From assembly GCF_002754195.1 (NCBI RefSeq), contig NZ_PEEU01000001.1, positions 2,232,001 through 2,296,000 of the forward strand: 64,000 nt of DNA, in the 5' to 3' direction. Below are positions 35,468 to 44,360 of the stretch, piece by piece (within the stretch, counting starts at the first letter, position 1; each line of letters opens with the position of its first letter). The notes under the pieces were generated by a model. It was not told the DNA's origin and did no database searches. It worked only from the letters and a program-made list of their open reading frames with translations. The stretch comes from Flavobacterium sp. 9. GTDB taxonomy: Bacteria > Bacteroidota > Bacteroidia > Flavobacteriales > Flavobacteriaceae. Both the position numbers and the translations under genes were made by a program.

Positions 35468-36065
35468 TATTGTATTTTATAATTTTCCCAGGGTTTCCTA
35501 CTACTACTGCATAATCGGGAACATCATTAATGATGACTGCTCCCGCACCAATAGTAGCCCATTTTCCTATTTTTTTTCCTTGAATAACTGTAGCTCCTAT
35601 TCCTATCTGGCTACCTTCTCCTACTAACACATTGCCAGCCAAAGTAGCATTAGGGCAAATATGAACAAAATCCTCTAAAAAACAATCGTGTTCTACTATT
35701 GCTCCTGTGTTTATAATACAATGTTTCCCTATTACAACAGCCGGATTTATAATGGCTCCTGCCATTACTACACTTCCATCATCAATAGTTACATCATAAC
35801 CTATTATTACTTTAGGATGAATTAAAACAGGATATTTTAATTTATATTTTTTAGTGGTTATTTTTCTTATCCTATTGTTTCCAATAGAAATAAACAAATT
35901 TTCATCTAGATTAAATTTAAAATCATTTGATTTTATTACCTCTATACCAAATATAGCATCCAATTTTGGGTCATCATCAACTATTACTTTAATTTCAAAT
36001 AAATTATTTTCCTTAATTATATCTATTATCACTTTACAATGACCACTCGCACCAAATAAATACAT
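35454..36065 (-). CDS. pglD: PglD-like sugar N-acetyltransferase
   Basis: A 203-residue left-handed beta-helix acetyltransferase. The N-terminal nucleotide-sugar binding part has YLFGASGHCKVIIDI (2-16) and IVDDDPK; the hexapeptide region runs about 85-190. The proposed catalytic His is H126 in GAIVEHDCFLED, one position from H125 of Campylobacter PglD. It should acetylate the 4-amino group of UDP-4-amino-4,6-dideoxy-GlcNAc to UDP-diNAc-bacillosamine. It is packed between the PglE-like gene (14-base overlap) and the PglC-like gene (one-base gap), which supports this assignment. Confidence 0.88.
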   Translation of the reverse strand: MYLFGASGHCKVIIDIIKENNLFEIKVIVDDDPKLDAIFGIEVIKSNDFKFNLDENLFISIGNNRIRKITTKKYKLKYPVLIHPKVIIGYDVTIDDGSVVMAGAIINPAVVIGKHCIINTGAIVEHDCFLEDFVHICPNATLAGNVLVGEGSQIGIGATVIQGKKIGKWATIGAGAVIINDVPDYAVVVGNPGKIIKYNNDNE

Positions 36066-36066
36066 A

Positions 36067-36669
36067 TTAATTACCTTTAAATGTTTCTGTTGTAACCTGT
36101 CCCTCCATATTTATTCCTTCGCTAATGAATACTTTTTTTAAAGTTAAAAAAAATATTTTCACATCTAGTACAAAACTAATATTATCAACATACCAAACAT
36201 CATACTCAAATTTTTTCGGCCAACTGATAGCATTACGTCCATTTACTTGTGCCCAACCTGTTATACCTGGTTTCACTTCATGACGTCTTCTTTGCTCTTC
36301 ATCGTACAAAGGCAAATATTCTGGTAATAACGGACGTGGTCCTATTAAACTCATATCGCCTTTCACAACATTTATCAATTGAGGAATTTCATCTAATGAT
36401 GTTTTACGAACAAATTTTCCAATTTTTGTCAAACGTTGATCGTCAGATAGTAAATTCCCAACTACATCCTTTTTATCGTTCATGGTTTTGAACTTAATAA
36501 TTTTGAAAATTTTTCCATTTTTTCCCGGACGCAATTGGAAGAAGAACGGTTTACCTTGGTTCGAAAAAAACAATCCTACCGTACAAAATAGCAGTAACGG
36601 ACTAAAAATCAGTAAACTTAAAAATGAAGCTGTAAAATCAATGACTCTTTTAAAAAAGGACCTATACAT
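36067..36669 (-). CDS. pglC: PglC-like phosphosugar transferase (monotopic, initiates glycan assembly)
   Basis: A 200-residue monotopic phosphoglycosyl transferase, the short form of the family. One N-terminal re-entrant hydrophobic helix (about 11-34) is followed by FKIIKFKTM (55-63), the catalytic dyad D93/E94 in TSLDEIPQL and [16 protein letters not shown] near 112. It should move phospho-diNAc-bacillosamine (or a related phospho-HexNAc) to undecaprenyl phosphate on the cytoplasmic side and so start a glycan. The dyad has the same residue numbers as in characterised PglC. It is the only initiating enzyme I see in the window, even though two export routes are encoded. Confidence 0.92.
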   Translation of the reverse strand: MYRSFFKRVIDFTASFLSLLIFSPLLLFCTVGLFFSNQGKPFFFQLRPGKNGKIFKIIKFKTMNDKKDVVGNLLSDDQRLTKIGKFVRKTSLDEIPQLINVVKGDMSLIGPRPLLPEYLPLYDEEQRRRHEVKPGITGWAQVNGRNAISWPKKFEYDVWYVDNISFVLDVKIFFLTLKKVFISEGINMEGQVTTETFKGN

Positions 36670-36670
36670 T

Positions 36671-37612
36671 TTATTTCTTTAATTTTACAGGAAGAATACT
36701 GACCATAAAAAATTGAATGAATTTTTTAGAACTTCTCATTAAGCTAAAATTATATCTCAATAAAATAAAAAACCTTGTCAAAACATTCTTTGAATATAAC
36801 TCGTAAATGTATCTCTCTTTTGATACTTTCGGAAGCAATTCTACAAACCCTTTAATATTCTCAATATACCAACCCTGATGAACCATTTTTAATCTTTCTG
36901 TCAAAGCAAAAAATGAATTTGAATTTAATTGTCCATGAACATTACTATCATGAATCCTATATAAGATAAAAGCATTGTTATCTATGGAAATTTGATAATT
37001 ATTTGCTCTTGCAAAAAAATAAACAAACCAATCATGAGAGAAGAACTTCCAATTTTCATAATCAGTGACCTCCAAAGTGTTTTTTAACTTAATACAAAAA
37101 TCACTGGTAAACACATACGTACAACCTGCACTCCCTCCTTCAAACAAATAATCATACTTTTTCTGAGGATAACTTTTATTAATTATTGATTTCTTATTAG
37201 TCTTTTCATTCCACAAAATCAGATTTGAAAAATAAAGACTTGAATTTTCTTCAGTTAGTTTTTCAGTTGCTGCAAGTAATTTGTTTGGCAACCAAATATC
37301 ATCTTGGTCTGCAAATGAAACAAAATCATATTGGGAAATAAAATCATCATCAAGAAATTTAATTGCTCCAAAAAAATTATTAGCAGCACTTCCTGTTGGA
37401 CGATTATTCACAATTAATTGAATTCGTTTGTCGTCCTTAAATGAATTTACAATTGCTAATGTACCATCTTTACTTACATCATCAAAAACAACAATATGAA
37501 CCTCCGCTCCTTTCTGATTTAATATTGAATCTATTTGTTCTTTTATATATTTTGCTCCGTTATATGAAGCTAGAATCACAAGAATTCTCATCTGTTTTTT
37601 TTTACTTTCCAA
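36671..37612 (-). CDS. Glycosyltransferase family 2 (rhamnosyltransferase-like)
   Basis: A 313-residue GT-A enzyme. It has [22 protein letters not shown] (about 10-31), [11 protein letters not shown] near 41-51 and [16 protein letters not shown] with the DQDD metal site near 102. This ADQDDIW form is common in rhamnosyltransferase-type GT2 proteins, so with rml genes nearby rhamnose is a reasonable but unproven donor. The first Met would make the gene overlap the preceding acyltransferase gene by 11 bases. Met8 (37591), which begins MRILVILAS, is the more usual GT2 start and may be the true one. Confidence 0.85.
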   Translation of the reverse strand: MESKKKQMRILVILASYNGAKYIKEQIDSILNQKGAEVHIVVFDDVSKDGTLAIVNSFKDDKRIQLIVNNRPTGSAANNFFGAIKFLDDDFISQYDFVSFADQDDIWLPNKLLAATEKLTEENSSLYFSNLILWNEKTNKKSIINKSYPQKKYDYLFEGGSAGCTYVFTSDFCIKLKNTLEVTDYENWKFFSHDWFVYFFARANNYQISIDNNAFILYRIHDSNVHGQLNSNSFFALTERLKMVHQGWYIENIKGFVELLPKVSKERYIYELYSKNVLTRFFILLRYNFSLMRSSKKFIQFFMVSILPVKLKK

Positions 37613-38207
37613 TTATCTTCCATTTTTTTGTGGATTCACTATAGACCTTAATGACTCTAGCAGGCGAACCGACTGCTATAGAATTAGAAGGAATATCTTT
37701 TGTGACAACACTCATTGCACCTATTATTGCACCGTCGCCAATAGTAACTCCTGGCAATATTGAAACAAACTCTCCTATCCAAACATTTCTACCGATATTA
37801 ATTTCTTCTGATTTAAGAACGCGAGAAATAGGTTTTTCATTAGGACTACTTTGTATTTCCCCATTATAACAACCATGATTATGATCGGAAATAAAAACCT
37901 TTGATGCTATTAATGTATTATCTCCAATAGTTACTCCATTGGCAACACCAATGTGAACATAATCATTAATCTCAACATTCTTTCCAATTATAAGAAAAGG
38001 ATTTTTCTCCTTTGAATTAATAATATCAATTCTTAAATTAATTCCTGTAGTTAATCTCTCTCCTCCTTTTATTCCTTTTTTACCACGAATGTATACTGGA
38101 AATCTAACTATTCTCGCATTTGGATAAAATAAAACCGTTAATATTTTATCTTTTATTAACCTAAGTAATCCAAAAAATCCATAATTCGTATAAATCTTTC
38201 TCATCAT
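37602..38207 (-). CDS. Hexapeptide-repeat (left-handed beta-helix) acyltransferase
   Basis: A 201-residue acetyltransferase of the maltose/galactoside O-acetyltransferase (LbH) type. Hexapeptide turns run about 65-190: [34 protein letters not shown] with the probable catalytic His near 100, then [16 protein letters not shown] and AVGSPARVI at the C-terminal end. It should O-acetylate a sugar in the cytoplasm. A second protein of this type is encoded at 46763-47371. The start is directly next to the stop of a decayed membrane acyltransferase at 38208. First or second Met (38207 or 38204) could be used. Confidence 0.88.
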   Translation of the reverse strand: MMRKIYTNYGFFGLLRLIKDKILTVLFYPNARIVRFPVYIRGKKGIKGGERLTTGINLRIDIINSKEKNPFLIIGKNVEINDYVHIGVANGVTIGDNTLIASKVFISDHNHGCYNGEIQSSPNEKPISRVLKSEEINIGRNVWIGEFVSILPGVTIGDGAIIGAMSVVTKDIPSNSIAVGSPARVIKVYSESTKKWKIIGK

Positions 38208-38412
38208 TTAATTTTTTATTGTTTTATTTTGGAAACAAAAACTTTTATACCATTTATTATTCATACAAGCTCTTTCAATAAGTAAAAAAAAAAAGAAAAC
38301 ATCATGATTAACAATAGTAACTGAAAAACATAAATCATTTAATTTATAAAAATAATGTGAAAAAGTATTTTGAAAAGATAATTCCCAAATAAACTAATAA
38401 TTACCCTATTTA
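38208..38412 (-). pseudogene. Decayed 3' end of an acyltransferase 3 (OafA-like) gene
   Basis: The 334-base gap 38208-38541 is not empty. Read on the minus strand, one frame gives IISLFGNYLFKILF, then an in-frame TAA and IYVFQLLLLIMMFSFFF. After an 11-T run (38284-38294) the frame must shift by one to give LLIERACMNNKWYK and a stop at 38208. This matches the C-terminus of the intact acyltransferase at 40631-41770 (IISLIGNNILKYTF, then LLIERPCMDKDWYK). No start or upstream part remains, so it is a fossil rather than a switchable gene. The remaining bases, 38413-38541, are AT-rich and I see nothing in them. Confidence 0.75.
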
Positions 38413-38541
38413 TTTACTTCATTATCCTAACTATTAGCACTGATATCCTCTATTAATAATACGGTCTCTATTATCTTAAATTACAATATTTTTTTCTTAA
38501 AAAATTTTATGTTTAAGTTTATTATATCCATTATTAAAATA

Positions 38542-39336
38542 CTATCTAAGTTTGACGATAATGATTCTTCTAATATATTTCAAACATGAAAATGCAACCA
38601 ATAGTAAATATTCAAAATAATTAATTATTTTTAAATTCAATACTTCCCGTAAATTTTTCAACTCTCCTTTTTCCATTTCTTTTAGATTTCCAGAAAGCCC
38701 AGAATGTCCAAAATGTGGCTTCCCTCCACCTGTAAAAGCCAAACTCTCGTTTAAAAGATAACAATTGTAATTTTGAGCGATTTTAATAAAGAAAATTCCC
38801 TCTTCAGCAAATCTGAGATTTTCATCAAAATATCCAACAGTTGAAAGGATTTCTTTTTTAAAAATAACTGTTGGAACAATAAAAACAAATTTTAGCAATA
38901 AATCCCTTGAAGAAATCTTATTTAAATCACCTAATTTTTTCCACAAAATATTTGAGAATTTTTCTTCATTTCTGCATGCTCCTAAAAAGTCAATAGCAGG
39001 ATTTTCTTTTAGCACTTGAATCTGTCTTTCTAATTTATTTGGCGACCACTCATCATCACTATCAAGCAATGCTATCCAATCTCCCTCAGCTACTTTCATG
39101 CCTGCATTTCTTGCTGTAGAAACACCTCCATTTACTTTATTAATTAATTTTATATCAATTGAAGAACTATTTTTCAGTATTAATTCTTCAACAATAGTTT
39201 TCGAATTATCATTCGCTCCATCGTTTACTACTATGATCTCTATTTCTCCTCTGAAAGTCTGATTAAGTACTGAATTAATACACGTTGTAATTGTTTTTTC
39301 GGAATTGTACATTGGTATGACAACTGAAATTTTCAT
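38542..39336 (-). CDS. Glycosyltransferase family 2
   Basis: A 264-residue GT-A enzyme, at the short end for GT2. Motifs in order are ISVVIPMYNSEKTI at 2-15, IIVVNDGANDNS near 34-45, GVSTARNAGMKVAEGDWIALLDSDDEW with the DSDD metal site near 93-96, and FDENLRFAEEGIFFIK near 174. The C-terminus is hydrophobic and basic (YLLLVAFSCLKYIRRIIIVK), suggesting attachment to the inner membrane. The stop lies 129 bases before the acyltransferase remnant. A 120-base spacer (39337-39456) with no recognised signal separates it from the beta-helix gene. Confidence 0.87.
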   Translation of the reverse strand: MKISVVIPMYNSEKTITTCINSVLNQTFRGEIEIIVVNDGANDNSKTIVEELILKNSSSIDIKLINKVNGGVSTARNAGMKVAEGDWIALLDSDDEWSPNKLERQIQVLKENPAIDFLGACRNEEKFSNILWKKLGDLNKISSRDLLLKFVFIVPTVIFKKEILSTVGYFDENLRFAEEGIFFIKIAQNYNCYLLNESLAFTGGGKPHFGHSGLSGNLKEMEKGELKNLREVLNLKIINYFEYLLLVAFSCLKYIRRIIIVKLR

Positions 39337-39456
39337 ATTCTATTATATTTTATTAATCCGTTTGATAATAATTAGTATCATATTCTGAAGTTTTTTATTG
39401 TAAATTCTTTTGAAAAAAATATCCTCATACAACTAGTTATAATGACTACCTAACTG

Positions 39457-40548
39457 CTATTTTTTAATATTCTTTTTATAACTATCTATTTTATCCGAAA
39501 TAGTTTTATTACTAGATTCCATCCTTAGGCCAGATAAATTTGATGTATAAAAATAAAATTCATTCTTACTTTTCAAATAAGATGTTTGATTAATTCTAAT
39601 ATTCCCTTCTAAAATAAAGTTTTTATGTTTATTTTGAACCAATCCTTGCAATGAAAAAGCATTTTTTGATTTTATATCTGTATGGTTTTCTATGTTTATA
39701 TTCACTTTTTTATTAATATCCCCTTCCAATCCTTGCAATACAACTAATATACCACTCCATTCATTATTAAAAGTAACAGGATTTACTATATTGATATTCT
39801 CAATTATATCGTCATTTGTATTTGGTTCAATATCCAATCCACTTTTTGGGTTATTACCGTTAGTATTAGACAATACTGGCGATAAAATATTAATGTCTGT
39901 TCCGCAAGTAATTGAAATTCCATTTCTTCTAACATCATTAATCAATGCATTTACTACATTTATTCTCTCACTACACTCATTACCTAACTTGCCGATGTAT
40001 ATTCCATCTCCCCAAGTTTCATAAACTTTGGGTTCGATTATTAATACATCCTTAGCACCTCTAATACTTATCCCAAAACCCCATTCTCCAGTGCTAGCCA
40101 AATGTTTATATTTATCACCCATAATATTAGGAAAATATACTTTTACATTCTTAACTCCATTTAGATTCAAAATCTCATAATTAGTTAAATTATTAGGCTC
40201 AATAATTATTTTTGATTTAGCTTGAAATAACAAAACACTATTGTCTTTTAATTTTAATCCTTTGATATTAACTAAAACTGGAAAATTTGGAAGTACTACA
40301 ATTTCATTTTCATTGATCGCATCTTGAATATTTTTTGTATAATCGACCGTACCATCTTTTACGAAATTTTCAGGTAAGCGCTTTTCTGCATAATAAGCAG
40401 TTTTTAAATATTTTTTATAGTCTTTGTCGTATTTGTTTATGTTAACACGTTTGTTTAATAACGTAGAATTTAAAGGAAGTACTTTATAATCTTGAGAAAA
40501 CATACTGACACTAAAGAGTATGATCAAAAAAAATAATTTATTTTTCAT
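39457..40548 (-). CDS. Secreted right-handed beta-helix protein (pectate-lyase-like fold)
   Basis: A 363-residue protein with an N-terminal signal peptide (about residues 1-19, ending SVSMFSQ) and no lipobox. After a linker, TVDYTKNIQDAINENEIVVLPNFPVLV marks the start of a pectate-lyase-3-like domain. Asn-rich rungs such as NLNGVKNVKVYF, IRGAKDVLIIEP, NGISITCGTDINILSP and IIENINIVNPV then repeat at about 22-26 residue spacing to about 340. Such proteins often cut, epimerise or bind acidic polysaccharides in the periplasm or outside. Inside a glycosyltransferase cluster it may edit or release this locus's own polymer. I cannot identify catalytic residues. Confidence 0.72.
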   Translation of the reverse strand: MKNKLFFLIILFSVSMFSQDYKVLPLNSTLLNKRVNINKYDKDYKKYLKTAYYAEKRLPENFVKDGTVDYTKNIQDAINENEIVVLPNFPVLVNIKGLKLKDNSVLLFQAKSKIIIEPNNLTNYEILNLNGVKNVKVYFPNIMGDKYKHLASTGEWGFGISIRGAKDVLIIEPKVYETWGDGIYIGKLGNECSERINVVNALINDVRRNGISITCGTDINILSPVLSNTNGNNPKSGLDIEPNTNDDIIENINIVNPVTFNNEWSGILVVLQGLEGDINKKVNINIENHTDIKSKNAFSLQGLVQNKHKNFILEGNIRINQTSYLKSKNEFYFYTSNLSGLRMESSNKTISDKIDSYKKNIKK

Positions 40549-40630
40549 TATATATGTTTCTTAAATTGATTAAAACTTTCCTATTACTTTCAGCTAAACA
40601 ATTTGCACTATCAAAATTTATACTATTTAA

Positions 40631-41770
40631 TTAAGTTGCGACTATTCTTCTTGCTATTTTTTTATACCAATCTTTATCCATACAAGGTCTTTCTATTAGT
40701 AAAAAGAAGCATGAAGATATTATCCCAATAGCAAATATTAATATTGATATGTATATGAAAGTATTTATATAACTATAGTTTGAAAAAGTATATTTTAATA
40801 TATTATTGCCTATCAAACTGATTATTGGATAATGCAATAAATATATCGAGTAACACATCCCTCCAATATTTGTAATTAATTTGAATGATAAGAACCTGAA
40901 AATTTTATGAAAAAGAACATAATAATAAAACAAAAAAATACAACTCAATTGCGCTAATTCAAAAATAATTCTACTATAAATACTATTAAAATCATTGACG
41001 TCAAATAACCAAATGAAACAAAACAAAAACACACCTATTAAATAATCTATTTTTGTTTTCCGTAATAACTGATAATTTGACACATACAAATCTGCCAACA
41101 AGAAACCGATTATAAAATATTGAAAATATTTTATAAGACTTAAATAAGGCAATGAATATAATTGATTAAAAATCAAAAACAGAATTGCAATACACAACAA
41201 TATTGATCTTCGATTAGAAGCTTTTTTTATTAAAAAAACACAAGCTAATAGAGGGGCTAAAATATAAAATTGCACTTCAATTTCTAACGACCACGTCACT
41301 ACATTCAATGTAGAAGTAAAGTTTGGGTAAATAAAATTGTTTAAATAAAATATAGAAGATAAGTAACTAGCTATTCCATCGCGAATTGAAAAAGTTTTAG
41401 CCACATAAACTGAACCTAACAATAAAAGCGTCATTACTATGATATAAGGAGGCTCCAATCTTGTTAACCTTTTTAAAAAATAATTTTTTAAAAGTACTTT
41501 ATTTCCATTATTTAAATGTTCATTGGCAAAAGGCAGAGCCAATACGAAACCGCTAATTACAAAAAAAAGGGGTACACCCAAAAAACCATGCTCCAAAATT
41601 CTACGCAAAAAAGAATAATCAAAATCATCATGATATTGGTTAGTATCTTTTTCAGCTAAAAAATGGTGGATATGGTAAAAAATAACGCTGGTAATTGCTA
41701 CAAATCTCAATCCATCTATTTCTGGTATAAAACTAGCTTTGGCAGTAATTCTCTTAAACGATAATTTCAA
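40631..41770 (-). CDS. Acyltransferase 3 family (OafA-like) membrane O-acyltransferase
   Basis: A 379-residue protein with about ten membrane segments. Family features are IPEIDGLRFVAITSVIFYHIHHF with the conserved His near 34, GVPLFFVISGFVLALPF near 76, RLEPPYIIVM near 113, and VTWSLEIEVQFYILAPL near 164. The end, LLIERPCMDKDWYKK, is closely matched by the pseudogene remnant at 38208-38412, so the cluster once held a second related gene. The enzyme should O-acetylate a sugar of the repeat unit at the inner membrane. It lies 82 bases from the beta-helix gene and 120 from the GT4 gene before it. Confidence 0.9.
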   Translation of the reverse strand: MKLSFKRITAKASFIPEIDGLRFVAITSVIFYHIHHFLAEKDTNQYHDDFDYSFLRRILEHGFLGVPLFFVISGFVLALPFANEHLNNGNKVLLKNYFLKRLTRLEPPYIIVMTLLLLGSVYVAKTFSIRDGIASYLSSIFYLNNFIYPNFTSTLNVVTWSLEIEVQFYILAPLLACVFLIKKASNRRSILLCIAILFLIFNQLYSLPYLSLIKYFQYFIIGFLLADLYVSNYQLLRKTKIDYLIGVFLFCFIWLFDVNDFNSIYSRIIFELAQLSCIFLFYYYVLFHKIFRFLSFKLITNIGGMCYSIYLLHYPIISLIGNNILKYTFSNYSYINTFIYISILIFAIGIISSCFFLLIERPCMDKDWYKKIARRIVAT

Positions 41771-41890
41771 AATAATAATTTAATTGTTTTTCCTATAATA
41801 ATTCATTCTTAATCGTTGAGAAACGAATATATAAATTCTCCGATATTTGTAATATCAAAATCAAGTGGATAAACTTAGTTTTTATCAATC

Positions 41891-43051
41891 CTAAATTTCA
41901 AATACTTTATCCAAACTATTTAACTGATTTTCCTCAGTAAAACTTGTTTTTACAAGATTGTAACCATTAATGGCTATAAAATCATATAGCTCCTCGTTCG
42001 TTATAAGTTTTTCAACATATTCAGCATATTCCTTTGCAGAATTATGATGGGGTAAAAATCCTGTAAAACCGTTTAATATGTAATCCGAAACTCCACCAAC
42101 AGCATTGGCTACAACAGGTTTTTTTAATATCATAGCTTCCATTATAACTCTCGGCAAACCTTCAGTTTCTGATGGATGTATTAAAATGTCACAAGCGTTA
42201 AAATAAGTAATTACGTTTGATTTGTTTTTAACAATTTCAACCACATCATCTAGTTTATACAATCGTACCAAATCAACTACCTTATTGTAAAAAACTTCCG
42301 ACTCCCCTCCTTTATATACTAATCCAGCAAGAACCAACTTGAAATCTATTCCTTTTCTTTTTAATATTTTTGCCATTTCTAATGACACTAATTGTCCTTT
42401 ATCTTTTAAAAAACCTCCAGCATGTAATATTATTTTAGTGTTTGCTTCTTTTTCAATAAAAGCTTTTTCTTTAGACAAACTAAATTCTGAAATGGCATTA
42501 TGCACAACATACAAATTATCTAATGACGTAAGACCTCCACAAAAAAGGGCCTGCTTAGTAGCATTTGAAACACATACAAACCTATCTACCAGATGTTTAT
42601 AAAGAAATTTGTCAAGTTTGGTTATTTGACTGAGAATAAACCATCCTCGGGCAAAAAACAAAACCTTAAATTTTTTATTTGAAAAAAAAACCAATGATGA
42701 CAATACCTTAGAATTATTAAGAACAATATAATCAGGCTGTATTTCCTTAATTATACATTGAACTTTTTTTCTTATCCTAATTAAATGAGGAACAAACAAA
42801 ATAAAATTTACTATTTTTATAAATAAAACAGTAGAAGTATTAATGATGTAAGGAGTATCTCTTTTGTCAATAATACGCAAATCTATTCCTCTCTTTGTTA
42901 CATTCTCTAAAAAAGGTTTGCAGGATCCATAAAAATCTATTATTGTTACCTTATGCTGTTTCGATAATCGCTCTGCAAGTTCTACGGCACTTATTCTTGC
43001 TCCTCCGTAATCTTGTACGGCTTCTAAAAAAATTATTTTTTTTTGCTTCAT
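41891..43051 (-). CDS. Glycosyltransferase family 4
   Basis: A 386-residue GT-B enzyme. The N-terminal domain begins KKIIFLEAVQDYGGARISAVELAERL, whose GGARIS is the GT4 loop that contacts the acceptor. The linker shows VVHNAISE, and the donor domain has ILHAGGFLKDKGQLVSLEM near 210 and the E-x7-E pair in SETEGLPRVIMEAMILKKP near 300. It should act in the cytoplasm on a lipid-linked acceptor. It belongs to the Wzx/Wzy cluster, 43 bases after the polymerase gene in the transcript. Sugar specificity is unknown. Confidence 0.9.
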   Translation of the reverse strand: MKQKKIIFLEAVQDYGGARISAVELAERLSKQHKVTIIDFYGSCKPFLENVTKRGIDLRIIDKRDTPYIINTSTVLFIKIVNFILFVPHLIRIRKKVQCIIKEIQPDYIVLNNSKVLSSLVFFSNKKFKVLFFARGWFILSQITKLDKFLYKHLVDRFVCVSNATKQALFCGGLTSLDNLYVVHNAISEFSLSKEKAFIEKEANTKIILHAGGFLKDKGQLVSLEMAKILKRKGIDFKLVLAGLVYKGGESEVFYNKVVDLVRLYKLDDVVEIVKNKSNVITYFNACDILIHPSETEGLPRVIMEAMILKKPVVANAVGGVSDYILNGFTGFLPHHNSAKEYAEYVEKLITNEELYDFIAINGYNLVKTSFTEENQLNSLDKVFEI

Positions 43052-43094
43052 TTAAATTATTTTAATCTAATAACAAATAGAATTACAAGTAATA

Positions 43095-44351
43095 CTATTT
43101 TTTGTTGTTCAAGGCGTTATTAAATGACTCTCTCAAGTTCGCATCAACTAATCCTTCCCTATCTATCGTCATTTCCTTATCAAATACTGAATAGTAAGGG
43201 TAATAAACATTATATGCATGTGTATCTTTAATCAAATTATCCGTAGATCTGAAATAATAATTTACTTTATGATAAGCCGGAACAAATAAAAACAATAAAC
43301 ATACAAGAACATTTATTAATAGCACCACTCTTGAAATAATTCTATCACTACCTAAATTTTCATTGGAATGGAGTATTCTTTTTAAGCTATTTTTAATATT
43401 ATTAAACATCAAACCAAATGTATTTGCCGCATAAACAATTACAAATGGGGCTAAATAGTTAAGAAATCTACCAAGTCCTGCGATAAGAATAAAAACAAGC
43501 GACAATGAAAAATAAATGTAAATCAGGTCATCAAATAAAGAGACTTGTTGATATCTTTTGTTATACATATAAATACAATAGGGAAAAATCACAAATACCA
43601 CAAATGTATATATCATACCAACAATATTGACCCCAACACCCGAATAAGCTTCAAATTTATTAGAGGCAAAATCTCCTAAAAACAACATAATAAGTTCAAT
43701 GGGGAAAATTGAACTTAAAAAGATTAGAAACAGAGCAATTAAAGATAAAATCAAGAATCCTTTTCCATTTATTTTTGAGTTTCTAAACAATGGGAATAAC
43801 AATAAAATTAGTGCCGAATAATGGAATAATATTGCAACTGACACAAACATATAATACTTTAACCATTTTTTTCTTGAAAAATAAGGATATACGAGTGCAA
43901 AAATCATAATAGCAATTGATTCTCTCAAAATCTCAAAATCTAAATAGAAATAAAAGAAAAAAGCATATACAATTAAAGCTACATACTTTTTTGAGGCATA
44001 CTTTTTTATAAAAACAAAAAGGACTATGTTTACAAAAACAGCATGAACAAATTGAAAAAACCAGAATTCATTAACTATAGTTTTACACAAAGAAACAAGT
44101 AACACAAATAAAGGTTCCCATTGAAATGTACTAATAAATTCAAAACTTATTTCGTTCAAGTTTGGGATTTCATTTTCAAAACTACGTTCATAGGACAACG
44201 AGTCCCCACCCACTTTCCATCTTAGTCCAGCAATAAGAATAAAGACCAAGAGATAAAACCAATATAATTTATCAAATTGTCTTTTAGAAACATTAAAATC
44301 AAATAATATCGAACTGAACACCAATGAAAGTAAAACAAAAAAATAGATCAT
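43095..44351 (-). CDS. EpsG-family polysaccharide polymerase (Wzy-like)
   Basis: A 418-residue protein with about ten to twelve membrane segments. The N-terminal part has the EpsG hallmark: a hydrophobic start, then LIAGLRWKVGGDSLSYERSF (about 40-59), where Arg, Gly-Gly-Asp and Tyr are conserved in EpsG. Proteins of this family join lipid-linked repeat units in the periplasm, as Wzy does. A charged C-terminal tail (about 375-418) faces the cytoplasm or periplasm. It sits nine bases after the flippase gene, which supports a Wzx/Wzy pair. Confidence 0.88.
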   Translation of the reverse strand: MIYFFVLLSLVFSSILFDFNVSKRQFDKLYWFYLLVFILIAGLRWKVGGDSLSYERSFENEIPNLNEISFEFISTFQWEPLFVLLVSLCKTIVNEFWFFQFVHAVFVNIVLFVFIKKYASKKYVALIVYAFFFYFYLDFEILRESIAIMIFALVYPYFSRKKWLKYYMFVSVAILFHYSALILLLFPLFRNSKINGKGFLILSLIALFLIFLSSIFPIELIMLFLGDFASNKFEAYSGVGVNIVGMIYTFVVFVIFPYCIYMYNKRYQQVSLFDDLIYIYFSLSLVFILIAGLGRFLNYLAPFVIVYAANTFGLMFNNIKNSLKRILHSNENLGSDRIISRVVLLINVLVCLLFLFVPAYHKVNYYFRSTDNLIKDTHAYNVYYPYYSVFDKEMTIDREGLVDANLRESFNNALNNKK

Positions 44352-44360
44352 ACGAAATTA

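Noticed and set aside
38284-38294. Eleven-base homopolymer as a phase-variation switch
   Set aside because: Slippage here would join two frames of the acyltransferase remnant, but the remnant has another stop and no 5' part, so no functional protein could result.
39692-40024. Plus-strand open frame of about 110 codons
   Set aside because: It is fully antisense to the beta-helix protein gene, whose signal peptide and repeats are convincing; the antisense product looks like a shadow of the repeats.
41842-41856. Palindrome GATATT-TGT-AATATC between the acyltransferase and GT4 genes
   Set aside because: It is short, AT-rich and not followed by a T-run on the minus strand; in DNA of this composition such palindromes are expected by chance.
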